Shown here piece after piece: positions 26,353-35,400 of a stretch of DNA of 64,000 nt (position 1 is its first letter; each line of letters starts with the position of its first letter). The DNA comes from an uncultured Dehalococcoidia bacterium (GTDB taxonomy: Bacteria > Chloroflexota > Dehalococcoidia > Lucifugimonadales > Lucifugimonadaceae): the NCBI GenBank assembly GCA_951812795.1, contig OX638325.1, positions 1,822,277-1,886,276 on the forward strand. Reading direction: 5' to 3'. A program made the translations under genes and the position numbers. The notes beneath the pieces are model-generated. The model saw nothing but the letters and a program-made list of their open reading frames with translations. It searched no databases and was not told the DNA's origin.

Positions 26353-28605
26353 TTAAACCGGCGCCACGTAGTCCACGAACACCGGACTCGTCCAAGCCTT
26401 CTCCATATCCGACTGTGTCACTCGAACCCAATACGGATTGATACCAGGTTTCGGTGAATCGTCTATCACCGAAAACTCAACTCGCTGCGGTCCCGGCTCG
26501 GGCGCCATCTCAACCGCAACCGCGCGGTCCAGCTGACCCAGTTCGACGCGGCGCGGTCCCTCAGCCAGTGAACCGAGCTTCGTCGGTATCCGCACCCGGT
26601 CCGCCGCCGCAAACGTGATCCGACGCGCACCATCTTTACCGTGATCGCTATACTGCGAACTTGCAATCACATCACTCGTCAGCGCAACCTCGATGCCGGT
26701 CTCATCCGTCCCATCAATTTCAAGCAACAACCCACTCGTATACCCGCAACCCCAATACGACCAGCTCACACCCGAATCAGACGAATCCGTAATCTCCGAC
26801 CTTGGGCTATCAAAACGAATCTTCTCGACATTCTTGATCGAACCACCAGATGTCGTAACCGAACCATCCCAAACGACGCCCGAATAACTCGTCTCACGAC
26901 TCGCACCTTCCCACGTAACCCGGACACGATTCTCCGACCTCCCGGGCGACATCTCTTCGCAGTGAATCAATTCCAATCCGCGGAACAACTCCACCCGCTC
27001 CAACGGACCCGCGCCGAGGATCTTCACCGAGATTTCGGGTGATGCCGCCGTCGAGTACTCCGATCCCATCATATGACCATCTGCCGAGACAGCAGCCACG
27101 ATCCGAACGCCAGATGTCGCATACACCCGCCGCGCCTTCATACCTGCTAATATCGCGTCTAGCTTCAACTCCGTCGCATATACGCCCGTCAACCCGGCCT
27201 TTTGATATCGCCTCAACTGATGACCCGGCTGATCATCGCCAGGCCGACCCGTATAGCAATCGCTTCCGCCGATGAAACCCATCTTGTAGTTTCGCTCGAT
27301 CGACTCCCTCAGAAACCATTCGAACTGACCGTGCGTCGACGTGATCTCCAGTGCCGGCTCGATCGCTGGCTCGTGGTACTGGAGGTCCGCGGCAATCCCA
27401 CCGACATGAGGCGTCACCACAACATCCGAATATCGGAACTCCGCATGCATCTCTCGTACGTGCGGCAGATCGGTCTCAAGATCCCAATCATCGATGTGAT
27501 CGGCATGCGCCGAACGACGCAGCTCCTGATCGAACCGACGGAAATATACGTTATGATGGCCGCCCCGGTCCGTTGTCGCTGACCACTCGTATCCCGGCAA
27601 CGGCACGAATCTACCCGGTTCGTAGTGTTCCCTCTCCGCCTTCTGCTGTACATCGTACGCACCCGTCGAGATCGCCGGATCATTGCGTTGAAAACCGGCG
27701 AAGTGTATGCCTGCCACATCCCTCGCATACTGGAAAAAGTCACCGATCTTATAAGGGTCCACCACCTGACCACCATGAGGGTCTCCCCAATAGAGGTGTA
27801 ACTGCGACGGAGTCTCACTTGCGACGATTGGATTGCTCACACCCTCCAATCCCGCATCCGCATCGCGAGCCACAACCCGATGCTCACCCGTCTCGGTGAT
27901 CCGACATCCGTCGATCCAGACCACACCCCCGCACTCATCGTCAAACTCAATCTCGTCGGCCCCAACCGCGATACCAGCACCACTAATCGAGACCATCCCG
28001 CGATACGCGTTCGCTGGATTACCCCAACGATCTTCCGCCTTGACACTGATCCGAAAATCCTCGCCCGCAGCCGCGTCCGAAGGCGCAACCACCACCAACC
28101 GCACTGCGTCACCTCCGACTACCGACAATTCAGGCCGCGCCGCGATCGGAACGAAATGCCCCGAACCATCAACATCGACCTCGATCCAGAAATACCGTCG
28201 AGGCTCAATAAACGTCTGACTGCGAGAACCCGGGCCGCCACCAGAAGAATCACCGAAAGTGACCATCACCTCTTCACCCTCAACCAGAGCTCGACCAGTA
28301 TTCACCAAATTCACCGTCGTTAAATCCACAACCTGAGTCGCTATCTCTGCACCATCCGGTCCCCGAACACTCAAATAATCCGCACCACCCGCATCATGAA
28401 CCTGCGGCAATCCCCAATCCGTGTCCGAATCCGTCCCGATCTGAACGATGCCACCACTGCCTAACCCGACAGCGCCCACGACGAAAACCAACCGACAACT
28501 CCCAAACTCCCCGGCAACCACATCCTCCACATCCAACAACCGAGCACCTCCGACATCCTCGCTTTCCCGCTCAGCCAACCCAATCGGATCCATCGACTCT
28601 GACAT
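26353..28605 (-). CDS. DUF3604 domain-containing protein
   Basis: A 750-residue protein of the DUF3604 family, related to PHP-type metal hydrolases. The family core is seen from about residue 280: LYWGDPHGGQVVDPY, then PGYEWSATTDRGGHHNVYF, VVTPHVGGIAADLQYHEPA and GFIGGSDCYTGRPGDDQPGH, whose His/Asp residues would bind metal. The first 270 residues are beta-rich Ig-like modules and the last 200 likewise. The ATG at 28605 has GGGAGAG before it and is preferred to an upstream GTG. Function is unknown. The whole gene has a strongly A+C-rich + strand although it is coded on the minus strand. Confidence 0.85.
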   Translation of the reverse strand: MSESMDPIGLAERESEDVGGARLLDVEDVVAGEFGSCRLVFVVGAVGLGSGGIVQIGTDSDTDWGLPQVHDAGGADYLSVRGPDGAEIATQVVDLTTVNLVNTGRALVEGEEVMVTFGDSSGGGPGSRSQTFIEPRRYFWIEVDVDGSGHFVPIAARPELSVVGGDAVRLVVVAPSDAAAGEDFRISVKAEDRWGNPANAYRGMVSISGAGIAVGADEIEFDDECGGVVWIDGCRITETGEHRVVARDADAGLEGVSNPIVASETPSQLHLYWGDPHGGQVVDPYKIGDFFQYARDVAGIHFAGFQRNDPAISTGAYDVQQKAEREHYEPGRFVPLPGYEWSATTDRGGHHNVYFRRFDQELRRSAHADHIDDWDLETDLPHVREMHAEFRYSDVVVTPHVGGIAADLQYHEPAIEPALEITSTHGQFEWFLRESIERNYKMGFIGGSDCYTGRPGDDQPGHQLRRYQKAGLTGVYATELKLDAILAGMKARRVYATSGVRIVAAVSADGHMMGSEYSTAASPEISVKILGAGPLERVELFRGLELIHCEEMSPGRSENRVRVTWEGASRETSYSGVVWDGSVTTSGGSIKNVEKIRFDSPRSEITDSSDSGVSWSYWGCGYTSGLLLEIDGTDETGIEVALTSDVIASSQYSDHGKDGARRITFAAADRVRIPTKLGSLAEGPRRVELGQLDRAVAVEMAPEPGPQRVEFSVIDDSPKPGINPYWVRVTQSDMEKAWTSPVFVDYVAPV

Positions 28606-28755
28606 ATTCAACTCTCCCTGGACGACGGCGCAAACGCGCACCATTCATCATCCAACACCCAGTATTATCACCCGAATTTGGCAACGCGGCGCGACGATCT
28701 CGCATGGCATGCCGCATGCGGGATAAAGGCCCCCTACTAAGGTGCCCCCAGCTCC

Positions 28756-29562
28756 CTAGACCATCACCTGTCCGCCATCACACTGAATAGTCTGGCCCGT
28801 AATGTTTCGCGCGTCTTCAGAAGCCAAGAACGCCGCCAGAGCCCCGATATCGGAAGGTGTCTGCGGGCGCCCAAGCGGAATAACCTCCGCCGCAGCCTCT
28901 TCAAATACATCCAAATGCGCGCGACCACTGACGTCCGGATCGCCCATCGCATCTCGCCGCTCCATCCACTCCTGGTGGAACGCCGTCCAAATCCGACCCG
29001 GAGCGATCGCATTCACATTGATGTTGTCGGTCGCGTATTCCCGAGCCAATGCCTGCGTGTAGGCGATAACTGCCATCTTCGTTGTGGCGTAGTATGCCGT
29101 CACATAACGAGCCGCCCTGGCCGCCACGGACGATATGTTGATGATCTTCCCGTACTGCTGCTCCCGCATCTGCGGGAGAATCGCTTCAGTGACGTCTGAT
29201 AGCCCCTTCACATTCACTTTCCATGTGAACTCCCAATCGACATCTCTCCATTCGACTCCTGTCGATCCCGGAGCGCCCGATACGCCCGCGTTGTTCGCGA
29301 GAATGTCGATTCGTCCCGCCGATTCGTAAGCGATCGCCACGCCGTCGGAGATGCTTTGCTGATCAGTCACATCCATATGCACCGCATAGCCCTTTGAACC
29401 CAGCTCCTCAACCCGCGCAACTGCCGCCGCCGCGTTGTCGTCATTGAGGTCCGCAATGATGATGTCGGCGCCCTGTCCAGCCATTCGTTCCACGATGCCC
29501 AATCCCAATCCTTGTCCTCCACCAGTAACCAGTGCGGTGCGTCCCGTGAGATCAGCTAGCAT
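28756..29562 (-). CDS. SDR-family oxidoreductase
   Basis: A 268-residue classical short-chain dehydrogenase. TALVTGGGQGLGLGIVERMA is the cofactor site, LANNAGVSG the NNAG motif, INISSVAAR the catalytic Ser and YYATTKMAV the Tyr-x-x-x-Lys. IIIADLNDDNAAAAV after the second strand has the Asp that favours NAD(H). The C terminus (NITGQTIQCDGGQVMV) is typical. Near 3-oxoacyl-ACP reductase/FabG-like enzymes; the substrate is not known. Divergent from the NHL protein. Confidence 0.9.
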   Translation of the reverse strand: MLADLTGRTALVTGGGQGLGLGIVERMAGQGADIIIADLNDDNAAAAVARVEELGSKGYAVHMDVTDQQSISDGVAIAYESAGRIDILANNAGVSGAPGSTGVEWRDVDWEFTWKVNVKGLSDVTEAILPQMREQQYGKIINISSVAARAARYVTAYYATTKMAVIAYTQALAREYATDNINVNAIAPGRIWTAFHQEWMERRDAMGDPDVSGRAHLDVFEEAAAEVIPLGRPQTPSDIGALAAFLASEDARNITGQTIQCDGGQVMV

Positions 29563-29695
29563 GTTGCAATTGTTCCTTGTGCGATTGCCCCGTGAGGGCG
29601 TCGTATCCGATTGAGATGGTGCATAATTCTAGCACCGCGCATTCTCGCAATCCCGCAAAAGAAAACGGACGGAATACCAACGGAGATTCAAAGCC

Positions 29696-30709
29696 TTGTC
29701 ACTGCCATCTGACCACGTCACAAACTACGAACCAGTGCCCGGCTGGGCCAAAGTCCCGCACGGCATTTGGATGCGCGAAGCGACCGCAGTGACCGTCGAC
29801 TCCAACGATCGCGTCTACGTCTTCAACCGCGGCAACGTCCCCGTACTCGTCTTCGATCCTGACGGAAATCTAGTCGACATGTGGGGGACCGACGATCCCG
29901 AAGGTTCCGTCAGAACCACCGAGGACCCCTACGGTAACCGCCTCCAATTCTGGGACACTTGGTTCATGCGTGCCCACGGCATCTCCACCGACCATGAGGA
30001 CAATCTCTGGCTTGTCGACGACGTCGGCAACAAGATCCGCAAATTCACCACCTCCGGCGAACTGTTATTGACCATCGGCACCGGTGAACCCGTGCCACGC
30101 GAAAGCGGCAAGATGTTCAATCGCCCCACCGACGCCGCGGTGATGCCAACCACTGGCGACGTTTTCATCTCCGACGGCTACGGCAACTCCCGCGTCCACC
30201 GCATAGACGCGAAAGGCAACCACATCCTGTCATGGGGAGAGTCCGGCACCGACAACGGCAAGTTCAATCTACCCCACAACATCGCAATTCTCGATGACGA
30301 CCTCGTAATCGTCTGCGACCGCGAAAGTAACCGCGTCCAAGTCTTCACCACTGAAGGCGAATACGTCCGCCAGTGGCCAGCTCACAAGGCCTGCGCCATC
30401 GACGTCGTCGGCAAAGGCCCCAACGCCACCGTCTTCGTCGGCGAACAAGGACCCGCGCCCGTTCAACGCGGCGTCGCCAACATCGGCAACTGCGTCAGCA
30501 TCTTTGACTGGGAAGGCAATCTGCTCGACCGATTCGGCAACCCCCACTTCGGCCAAGGCCCCGACCAGTTCCTCTGGCCCCACAGCGTGGCAGTCGACTC
30601 AAGAGGCGATGTCTACATCGCCGAAGTCTCATTCGTAGAGTGGGGTCGCCACCAGAACCCGCCCGTTGACAACCCGGCAAGTCTGCGGAAGTGGCGGCGC
30701 AAAACCTAA
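29696..30709 (+). CDS. NHL-repeat beta-propeller protein
   Basis: A 337-residue six-bladed propeller, similar to peptidyl-alpha-hydroxyglycine alpha-amidating lyase-like and NHL proteins. The repeats end with D-x-x-x-x-V-x-V-F patterns: DSNDRVYVFNRGNVPVLVFD, LWLVDDVGNKIRKF, VFISDGYGNSRVHRID, LVIVCDRESNRVQVF and VYIAEVS. No signal peptide is seen. The start is TTG 29696, with GGAG 10 bases before it; no ATG lies nearby. The enzyme activity of the family is often not demonstrated. Confidence 0.82.
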   Translation: MSLPSDHVTNYEPVPGWAKVPHGIWMREATAVTVDSNDRVYVFNRGNVPVLVFDPDGNLVDMWGTDDPEGSVRTTEDPYGNRLQFWDTWFMRAHGISTDHEDNLWLVDDVGNKIRKFTTSGELLLTIGTGEPVPRESGKMFNRPTDAAVMPTTGDVFISDGYGNSRVHRIDAKGNHILSWGESGTDNGKFNLPHNIAILDDDLVIVCDRESNRVQVFTTEGEYVRQWPAHKACAIDVVGKGPNATVFVGEQGPAPVQRGVANIGNCVSIFDWEGNLLDRFGNPHFGQGPDQFLWPHSVAVDSRGDVYIAEVSFVEWGRHQNPPVDNPASLRKWRRKT

Positions 30710-30805
30710 ACGTAGAACACTAGGTCTACACGGTTGACGCGCTGGGGTCGAAACTAGGTATTTTGTATAGTGCGCTATCAAAATTGCATAGTTTTTCCGC
30801 CGCGA

Positions 30806-30846
30806 AACCATGCAGATTGAAAGTGTTACTTTCAATCTGCATGGTT
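30806..30846. repeat. Perfect 19-bp palindrome downstream of the DUF4143 ATPase
   Basis: AACCATGCAGATTGAAAGT (30806-30824), loop GTT, and its exact complement (30828-30846). It lies 20 bases from the stop codon of the ATPase gene. Closely related palindromes are found at the other end of that gene. A half-site (TTGCATAGTTTT) is also present at about 30784-30795. Confidence 0.85.
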
Positions 30847-30866
30847 CTCAAAGCTAATTAGCCCAA

Positions 30867-32060
30867 TTAACCAATCGAACCACTTGAATCAACGGCGTCG
30901 AACGCGTTCAGTAATTTAGGTAGGCCATTCAATGTCGCGACCTCAGCATAGCTTCGCGATTGACCTCTGCTGCCGCCGTAGATCACAGCTTTGTCCTTGA
31001 TGTCGGGGACCAGCTTTGCAACGCGACTGAGCCCGTCGAAGTAACTCGACGATATCGTCGCGCCTGACTTGACCTCTATCGCACTCAATCCGTAACCAGT
31101 CTCATACAGCAAGTCGCATTCCAATCCCTGCGCGTCTCTGTAGAAAGACAGATTGGCCCGCCGTCCCTGATTGAAACGATGTTTCAGAGTCTCCGCGACA
31201 ACCGCGTTCTCAAACAAATATCCACGTAGAGGATGGGTCGCGATCTGACCGGCATGCTCGATCCCGATCAGGTAACTTGCCAAACCTACATCGTAGAAAT
31301 ACAGTTTTGGCGATCTGATGAGTCGCTTCCCAATGTTGGAGTGAAACGGTTGGAGCCGGTAAACGATGTAGCTCGTTTCCAACACATTGAGCCACTCCCT
31401 TGCCGTCGTGTGTGTCACTCCGGCATCCGACCCCAACGAAGAGAGATTCAACAACTGACCGACCCGACCCGCGCACAAGCGGACGAAACGGCGAAAATTC
31501 GAGAGATTGCGAATCTCGCTCAGTTGGCGGACATCGCGCTCGACGTAGGTCTCAAAGTAGTCGCCAAGTGTTTGTATCGGATCGAGCCCTTGATCGTGAA
31601 TTCGAGGGTAGAAGCCCGTGTGGAGGACATCGTCAATCTCTCCGCTCGCCCCCGTTCGTCGTCTCTCAGCCAACGAAAACGGCAACAGACGCAGCAACGC
31701 CGTGCGTCCGGCAAGTGATTGGCTTACCGCTGCCGAAAGATTGAACTGTTCGCTGCCAGTGAGGATGAACAACCCGTTGCGCCCCGACTCGTCGCCTATC
31801 ACCTGCAAATAAGAAAGAAGATCGGGGACACGTTGTATCTCGTCGATTATGGCGCCGTCGTTGAACTGTGCAAGGAACGCTCGCGGATCGGATTCCGCAA
31901 ACTCGCGCACGTCCGGCGCCTCCATGTTGACGTACTCGAGGTTTGGAAACGCGGTTCGGCACAACGTCGTCTTGCCAGATTGGCGCGGCCCGGTGACTGT
32001 AACGAACGGGTATTGGTCGAACAGCGAGATTAAGTGGGCAGTGATGTCACGTCTGATCAT
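30867..32060 (-). CDS. AAA-type ATPase with DUF4143 domain
   Basis: A 397-residue ATPase of the archaeal/bacterial DUF4143 family. Walker A is VTVTGPRQSGKTTLCRTAF (about 19-37), Walker B is GAIIDEIQRVPDLLSYL (about 89-105), and the sensor is LFILTGSEQFNLS. The C-terminal DUF4143 domain shows YFDVG-like YFYDVGLASYLIG and ALECDLLYE-type GLECDLLYETGYGLSAIEVK, which is an endonuclease-like fold. Its biological role is not known. It is bracketed by near-identical palindromes on both sides, which gives it the look of a self-contained unit. Confidence 0.88.
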   Translation of the reverse strand: MIRRDITAHLISLFDQYPFVTVTGPRQSGKTTLCRTAFPNLEYVNMEAPDVREFAESDPRAFLAQFNDGAIIDEIQRVPDLLSYLQVIGDESGRNGLFILTGSEQFNLSAAVSQSLAGRTALLRLLPFSLAERRRTGASGEIDDVLHTGFYPRIHDQGLDPIQTLGDYFETYVERDVRQLSEIRNLSNFRRFVRLCAGRVGQLLNLSSLGSDAGVTHTTAREWLNVLETSYIVYRLQPFHSNIGKRLIRSPKLYFYDVGLASYLIGIEHAGQIATHPLRGYLFENAVVAETLKHRFNQGRRANLSFYRDAQGLECDLLYETGYGLSAIEVKSGATISSSYFDGLSRVAKLVPDIKDKAVIYGGSRGQSRSYAEVATLNGLPKLLNAFDAVDSSGSIG

Positions 32061-32084
32061 GCCTCAGATTGTATCCGATGTTCA

Positions 32085-32115
32085 TGCAGATTGAAAGTAC
32101 TACTTTCAATCTGCA
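32085..32115. repeat. Palindrome upstream of the DUF4143 ATPase (copy A)
   Basis: TGCAGATTGAAAGT (32085-32098), loop ACT, and its exact complement (32102-32115). The core is the same as in 30806-30846. It is 24 bases from the ATG, so it would also form a hairpin in the 5' leader. Confidence 0.85.
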
Positions 32116-32136
32116 CAGAATTAATGCCGTATCACC

Positions 32137-32169
32137 ATGCAATTTGAAAGTGCTACTTTCAATTTGCAT
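32137..32169. repeat. Palindrome upstream of the DUF4143 ATPase (copy B)
   Basis: ATGCAATTTGAAAGT (32137-32151), loop GCT, and ACTTTCAATTTGCAT (32155-32169), inverted with one mismatch. It is followed by AGTTTTC as the half-site near 30784 is. The distance to copy A is 21 bases. Confidence 0.82.
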
Positions 32170-32237
32170 AGTTTTCAAACTGAAAATCTGCAATCACACC
32201 AGCCCGCACTCCCATCGCCCATCATCCCACACCCGCG

Positions 32238-32465
32238 TTAGTCGTTGTCAGTCGACCAATCCACATACCGCTCCAAAATCCCCCGCGCCTCCTCAACCCG
32301 ATCCTCCGGAGCCATCAACCGAACCGGTAACATCGAAACTCCTAGAAAAGGTATGCCATCCGACTTCACTGAGCACGGGCAGCCTTCGTTACGAACCAGA
32401 CCCGCCCACGTCTCAGCGGTCATCTGGTCCGGCGCAGTCGCGAACTCGACCCATCGGTCTCGCAT
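32238..32465 (-). CDS. Small DUF2007-like protein
   Basis: A 75-residue protein. The pattern WVEFATAPDQMTAETWAGLV, then a central RNEGCPCSVKSDGIPFLG and a C-terminal RVEEARGILERYVDW resembles DUF2007 (putative signal-transducing protein) domains, which sense or bind an unknown ligand. The ATG at 32465 lies one base after the dnaE stop codon (TAG-C-ATG), so it is translated after dnaE by coupling. A role in replication is not implied by the family. Confidence 0.65.
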   Translation of the reverse strand: MRDRWVEFATAPDQMTAETWAGLVRNEGCPCSVKSDGIPFLGVSMLPVRLMAPEDRVEEARGILERYVDWSTDND

Positions 32466-32466
32466 G

Positions 32467-35400
32467 CTAATTGCTCGCGCCGACCTGCATCTCCACGTTG
32501 CGTTCGCCGACGATGTCAACGAGTTGTGAGTGCAGTTCTTGCGAAGGTTCGACGTTGAAGAAGGGAAAGTCCATCGAGACGGTCTTGCCGCCAATCGAGA
32601 GCTTGGCGAGTACCTTGCCGTCGCCCTTGTGCTCGCCCAAGGCGAGTAGCACTTCATGAATCAACTCGCGGGAAGGCGACGCATCACCGTCGCAGTCGAA
32701 CAATATCGTTACTGCCGGTTCATCGGGTGAAGCGATGTTGGGAACTTCCATGTGACCACCATTGGTGTGCGTCGCGGCCGGCCGGCCGCGCGTTTCTTCA
32801 TGATACGGAGCGCCATTCGCATTTCCATTCGCCGTTTGACCGTTGGTCGAACCGCCGGCGTGGCCGTTCGCTTGCGGTACAGCCTCATTGGCACCATTTC
32901 GTCCATTCGCCGCTTCCGGCGATGGGACGTATCCCTCTGCGCTCGTGACGTCGACAGACGCGGCACCGTTGAACATACGGATCGAACCGCGGACTGTTGC
33001 GTAGACGTCCTCGTGCCAAATGTTGAAGGTGCGGTCCAAGGTGTTCGACCACACGGTGAGATCGATTTCGTCGTCAAGGAGCGCCATCTTCGCGGCGATG
33101 AACGGACTTCCGTTGCGGGTGGTGCGACGGTCGATCGCAACGATCTTGCCGATGACCGTCACGCGGGACCCTTCCATGCTCAGCTTTTCGTGGTTCGCGT
33201 ACACGATCGCGTTTGGAGCTTCGTGTTCGATAGCGGCGCGCTTTGCCGCTTCCTCCTGACTTTCGGTGATTACTAACCCGAACAGTTCCTTCTCCCACTC
33301 GCGCAATGTCTTCATGTCCACGCCGCCGTGCTCTTCCGGCGGATCGAACGCGATGCCGAGAAACGATTCGTTCGAATCGGAGCCACCGAACATCGAGTGT
33401 TGACCTGATGAACGAGCGGCGCCGGTCTTGCGCATATGCGCGACCAGTTGACCGGCCTGATCCAACAACTGTTGGCGCGGAGCCATCGCATCGAACGCGC
33501 CGGCTTTGACAAGACAGCTGAGGGAGGCTTCGGGAGGAGTATTCTCCGCTAGTCGGTCGCAGAATTCAGCGACGTCGGCGAACGGGCCGTTGCCGTCGCC
33601 ATCGCGGATCTCGACAATTTCATTCACCGTTGCCGGGCCGATGCCTCGAATGGATGCTAGTCCGTAACGGACTGCGCCGTGCTCGCCGACGTTCTCGTCG
33701 ACGGTGAACGAGGTCTTCGACACATTGATATCGGGCGGCAAAACTTCGATGCCGCGCTTCTTCGCTTCCGAAATGCACCTCTGGACGCGCTCCGGCGCAC
33801 CGGCGAAGGAATCGAGCATCGCGACGAAGTACTCGATCGGGTAGTTGGCCTTGAAATAAGTCGTCCAGTAAGTGATGTACGCATACGAGACGGCGTGCGC
33901 CTTGTTAAACCCATATCCCGCGAACGGCAGGATGTAGGTGAATAGATCGCGCCCTTCCTGCTCAGAATGCCCCTTCTTGATCGCCCCATCTACAAATTTC
34001 CGCTCCTCTTCTCGCATGATCGCCGGCACCTTCTTACCCATCGCCTTCCGCAAAATGTCAGCCTCACCAAGCGTGTAACCAGCGAAATCCTGCGCGGTCA
34101 ACATCACCTGATCCTGATAAACAATCACCCCGTAAGTGCTGTCCAGAAGATGCGCGATGCTCGGATGCGGATACTCGATAGGTTGCCGCCCATGTTTGCG
34201 AGCGATCAGACTATCGATGTGCTGCATCGGACCGGGGCGATACAGTGCAATCATGGCCGCCACATCTTCGATGGAAGTCGGCTTCAACTCCTTGATATAG
34301 CGCGTCATCCCGCCGCCCTCGAGCTGGAACGAACCGAACGTGTCGCCTTCCGCCATCAGATCGAACGTCGCCTTATCATCCAAAGGAACTTTGTAGATAT
34401 CGATCTCTTCGCCGCGATTTTCGGCGATTATCTTGAGACAGCGGTCCAAGACCGCGAGGTTTGTCAAACCCAAGAAATCCCACTTGAGCAGCCCGGCGAA
34501 TTCGATCTGGTACATCGAGAACTGAGTTGCTGCGAGACCGTTATCGTTGCTTTTCTGCGGACGTTGCAACGCCGTATAATTGACCAGCGGCTCGTCGGAG
34601 ATGACCACCCCAGCCGCATGAGTACTGACGTTCCGCACGCGCCCTTCGACACCCATCGCCTTCTCGAGCACCTCGGCGGCCGTCACGTTCTGGCGAATCA
34701 GCTGCTGCAACTCCACGCTCTGCTCACGGAGCGATCCGAGGCTGAACTCCCGAGGTGGCGCCTCGTCTTCATCTTCGTTGGTCGACACCGGCGAGTGGTT
34801 GGCAACGATCCGAACCAGCTTGTTGCAAGCCTCATTGATCTCCGCGTTGTCGATCCCACCGTCTTCCATCACCCGCGCCGCATCCCGAATAGCAGCTCGC
34901 GCCTTCATCGTGCCGAACGTCGTTATCTGCGCAACCCGCTCCGGCCCGTATCTCTCGAGGCAGTATTGAATTACCTCGCCCCTGCGATCATCCGCAAACT
35001 CCATGTCGATGTCCGGCATCTCCCGACGCTCGACATTCAAGAACCGCTCGAAGAACAAGCCGTAGGGCAGCGGGTCGAAGTCGGTCACCTGCAAGCAATA
35101 CAGCACCAAACTCGATGCCGCCGAGCCTCGCACCGTTGACAAAATCCCCTGCTGTTTCACAAACCGGAAGATGTCCCAGACCACGAGGAAATAGTCTGCG
35201 AAGTCCGTCTCCTCAATGATGTACAGCTCCTTTTCGAGCCGTTCCTTGACCGCCTCCGAAATCTCCCCGAACCGGTCCATCGCACCGTCGTAACAAGCCT
35301 TCCGCAGATACTGAGCCGACGACATCCCAACGGGCGTCGGATACTGCGGCAACTTCGTGCGCCGCTGAGTAAGCTCCAAATTGCACCGCTCCGCAATCGC

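Noticed and set aside
34980-35020. Loss of a catalytic acid in dnaE (PDIDMEF instead of PDIDxDF)
   Set aside because: The two metal-binding Asp residues are present; the changed position is the third acid, which is not one of the known catalytic pair.
33967-35139. 390-residue + strand frame opposite dnaE
   Set aside because: Antisense to a clear polymerase gene, with no recognisable motif.
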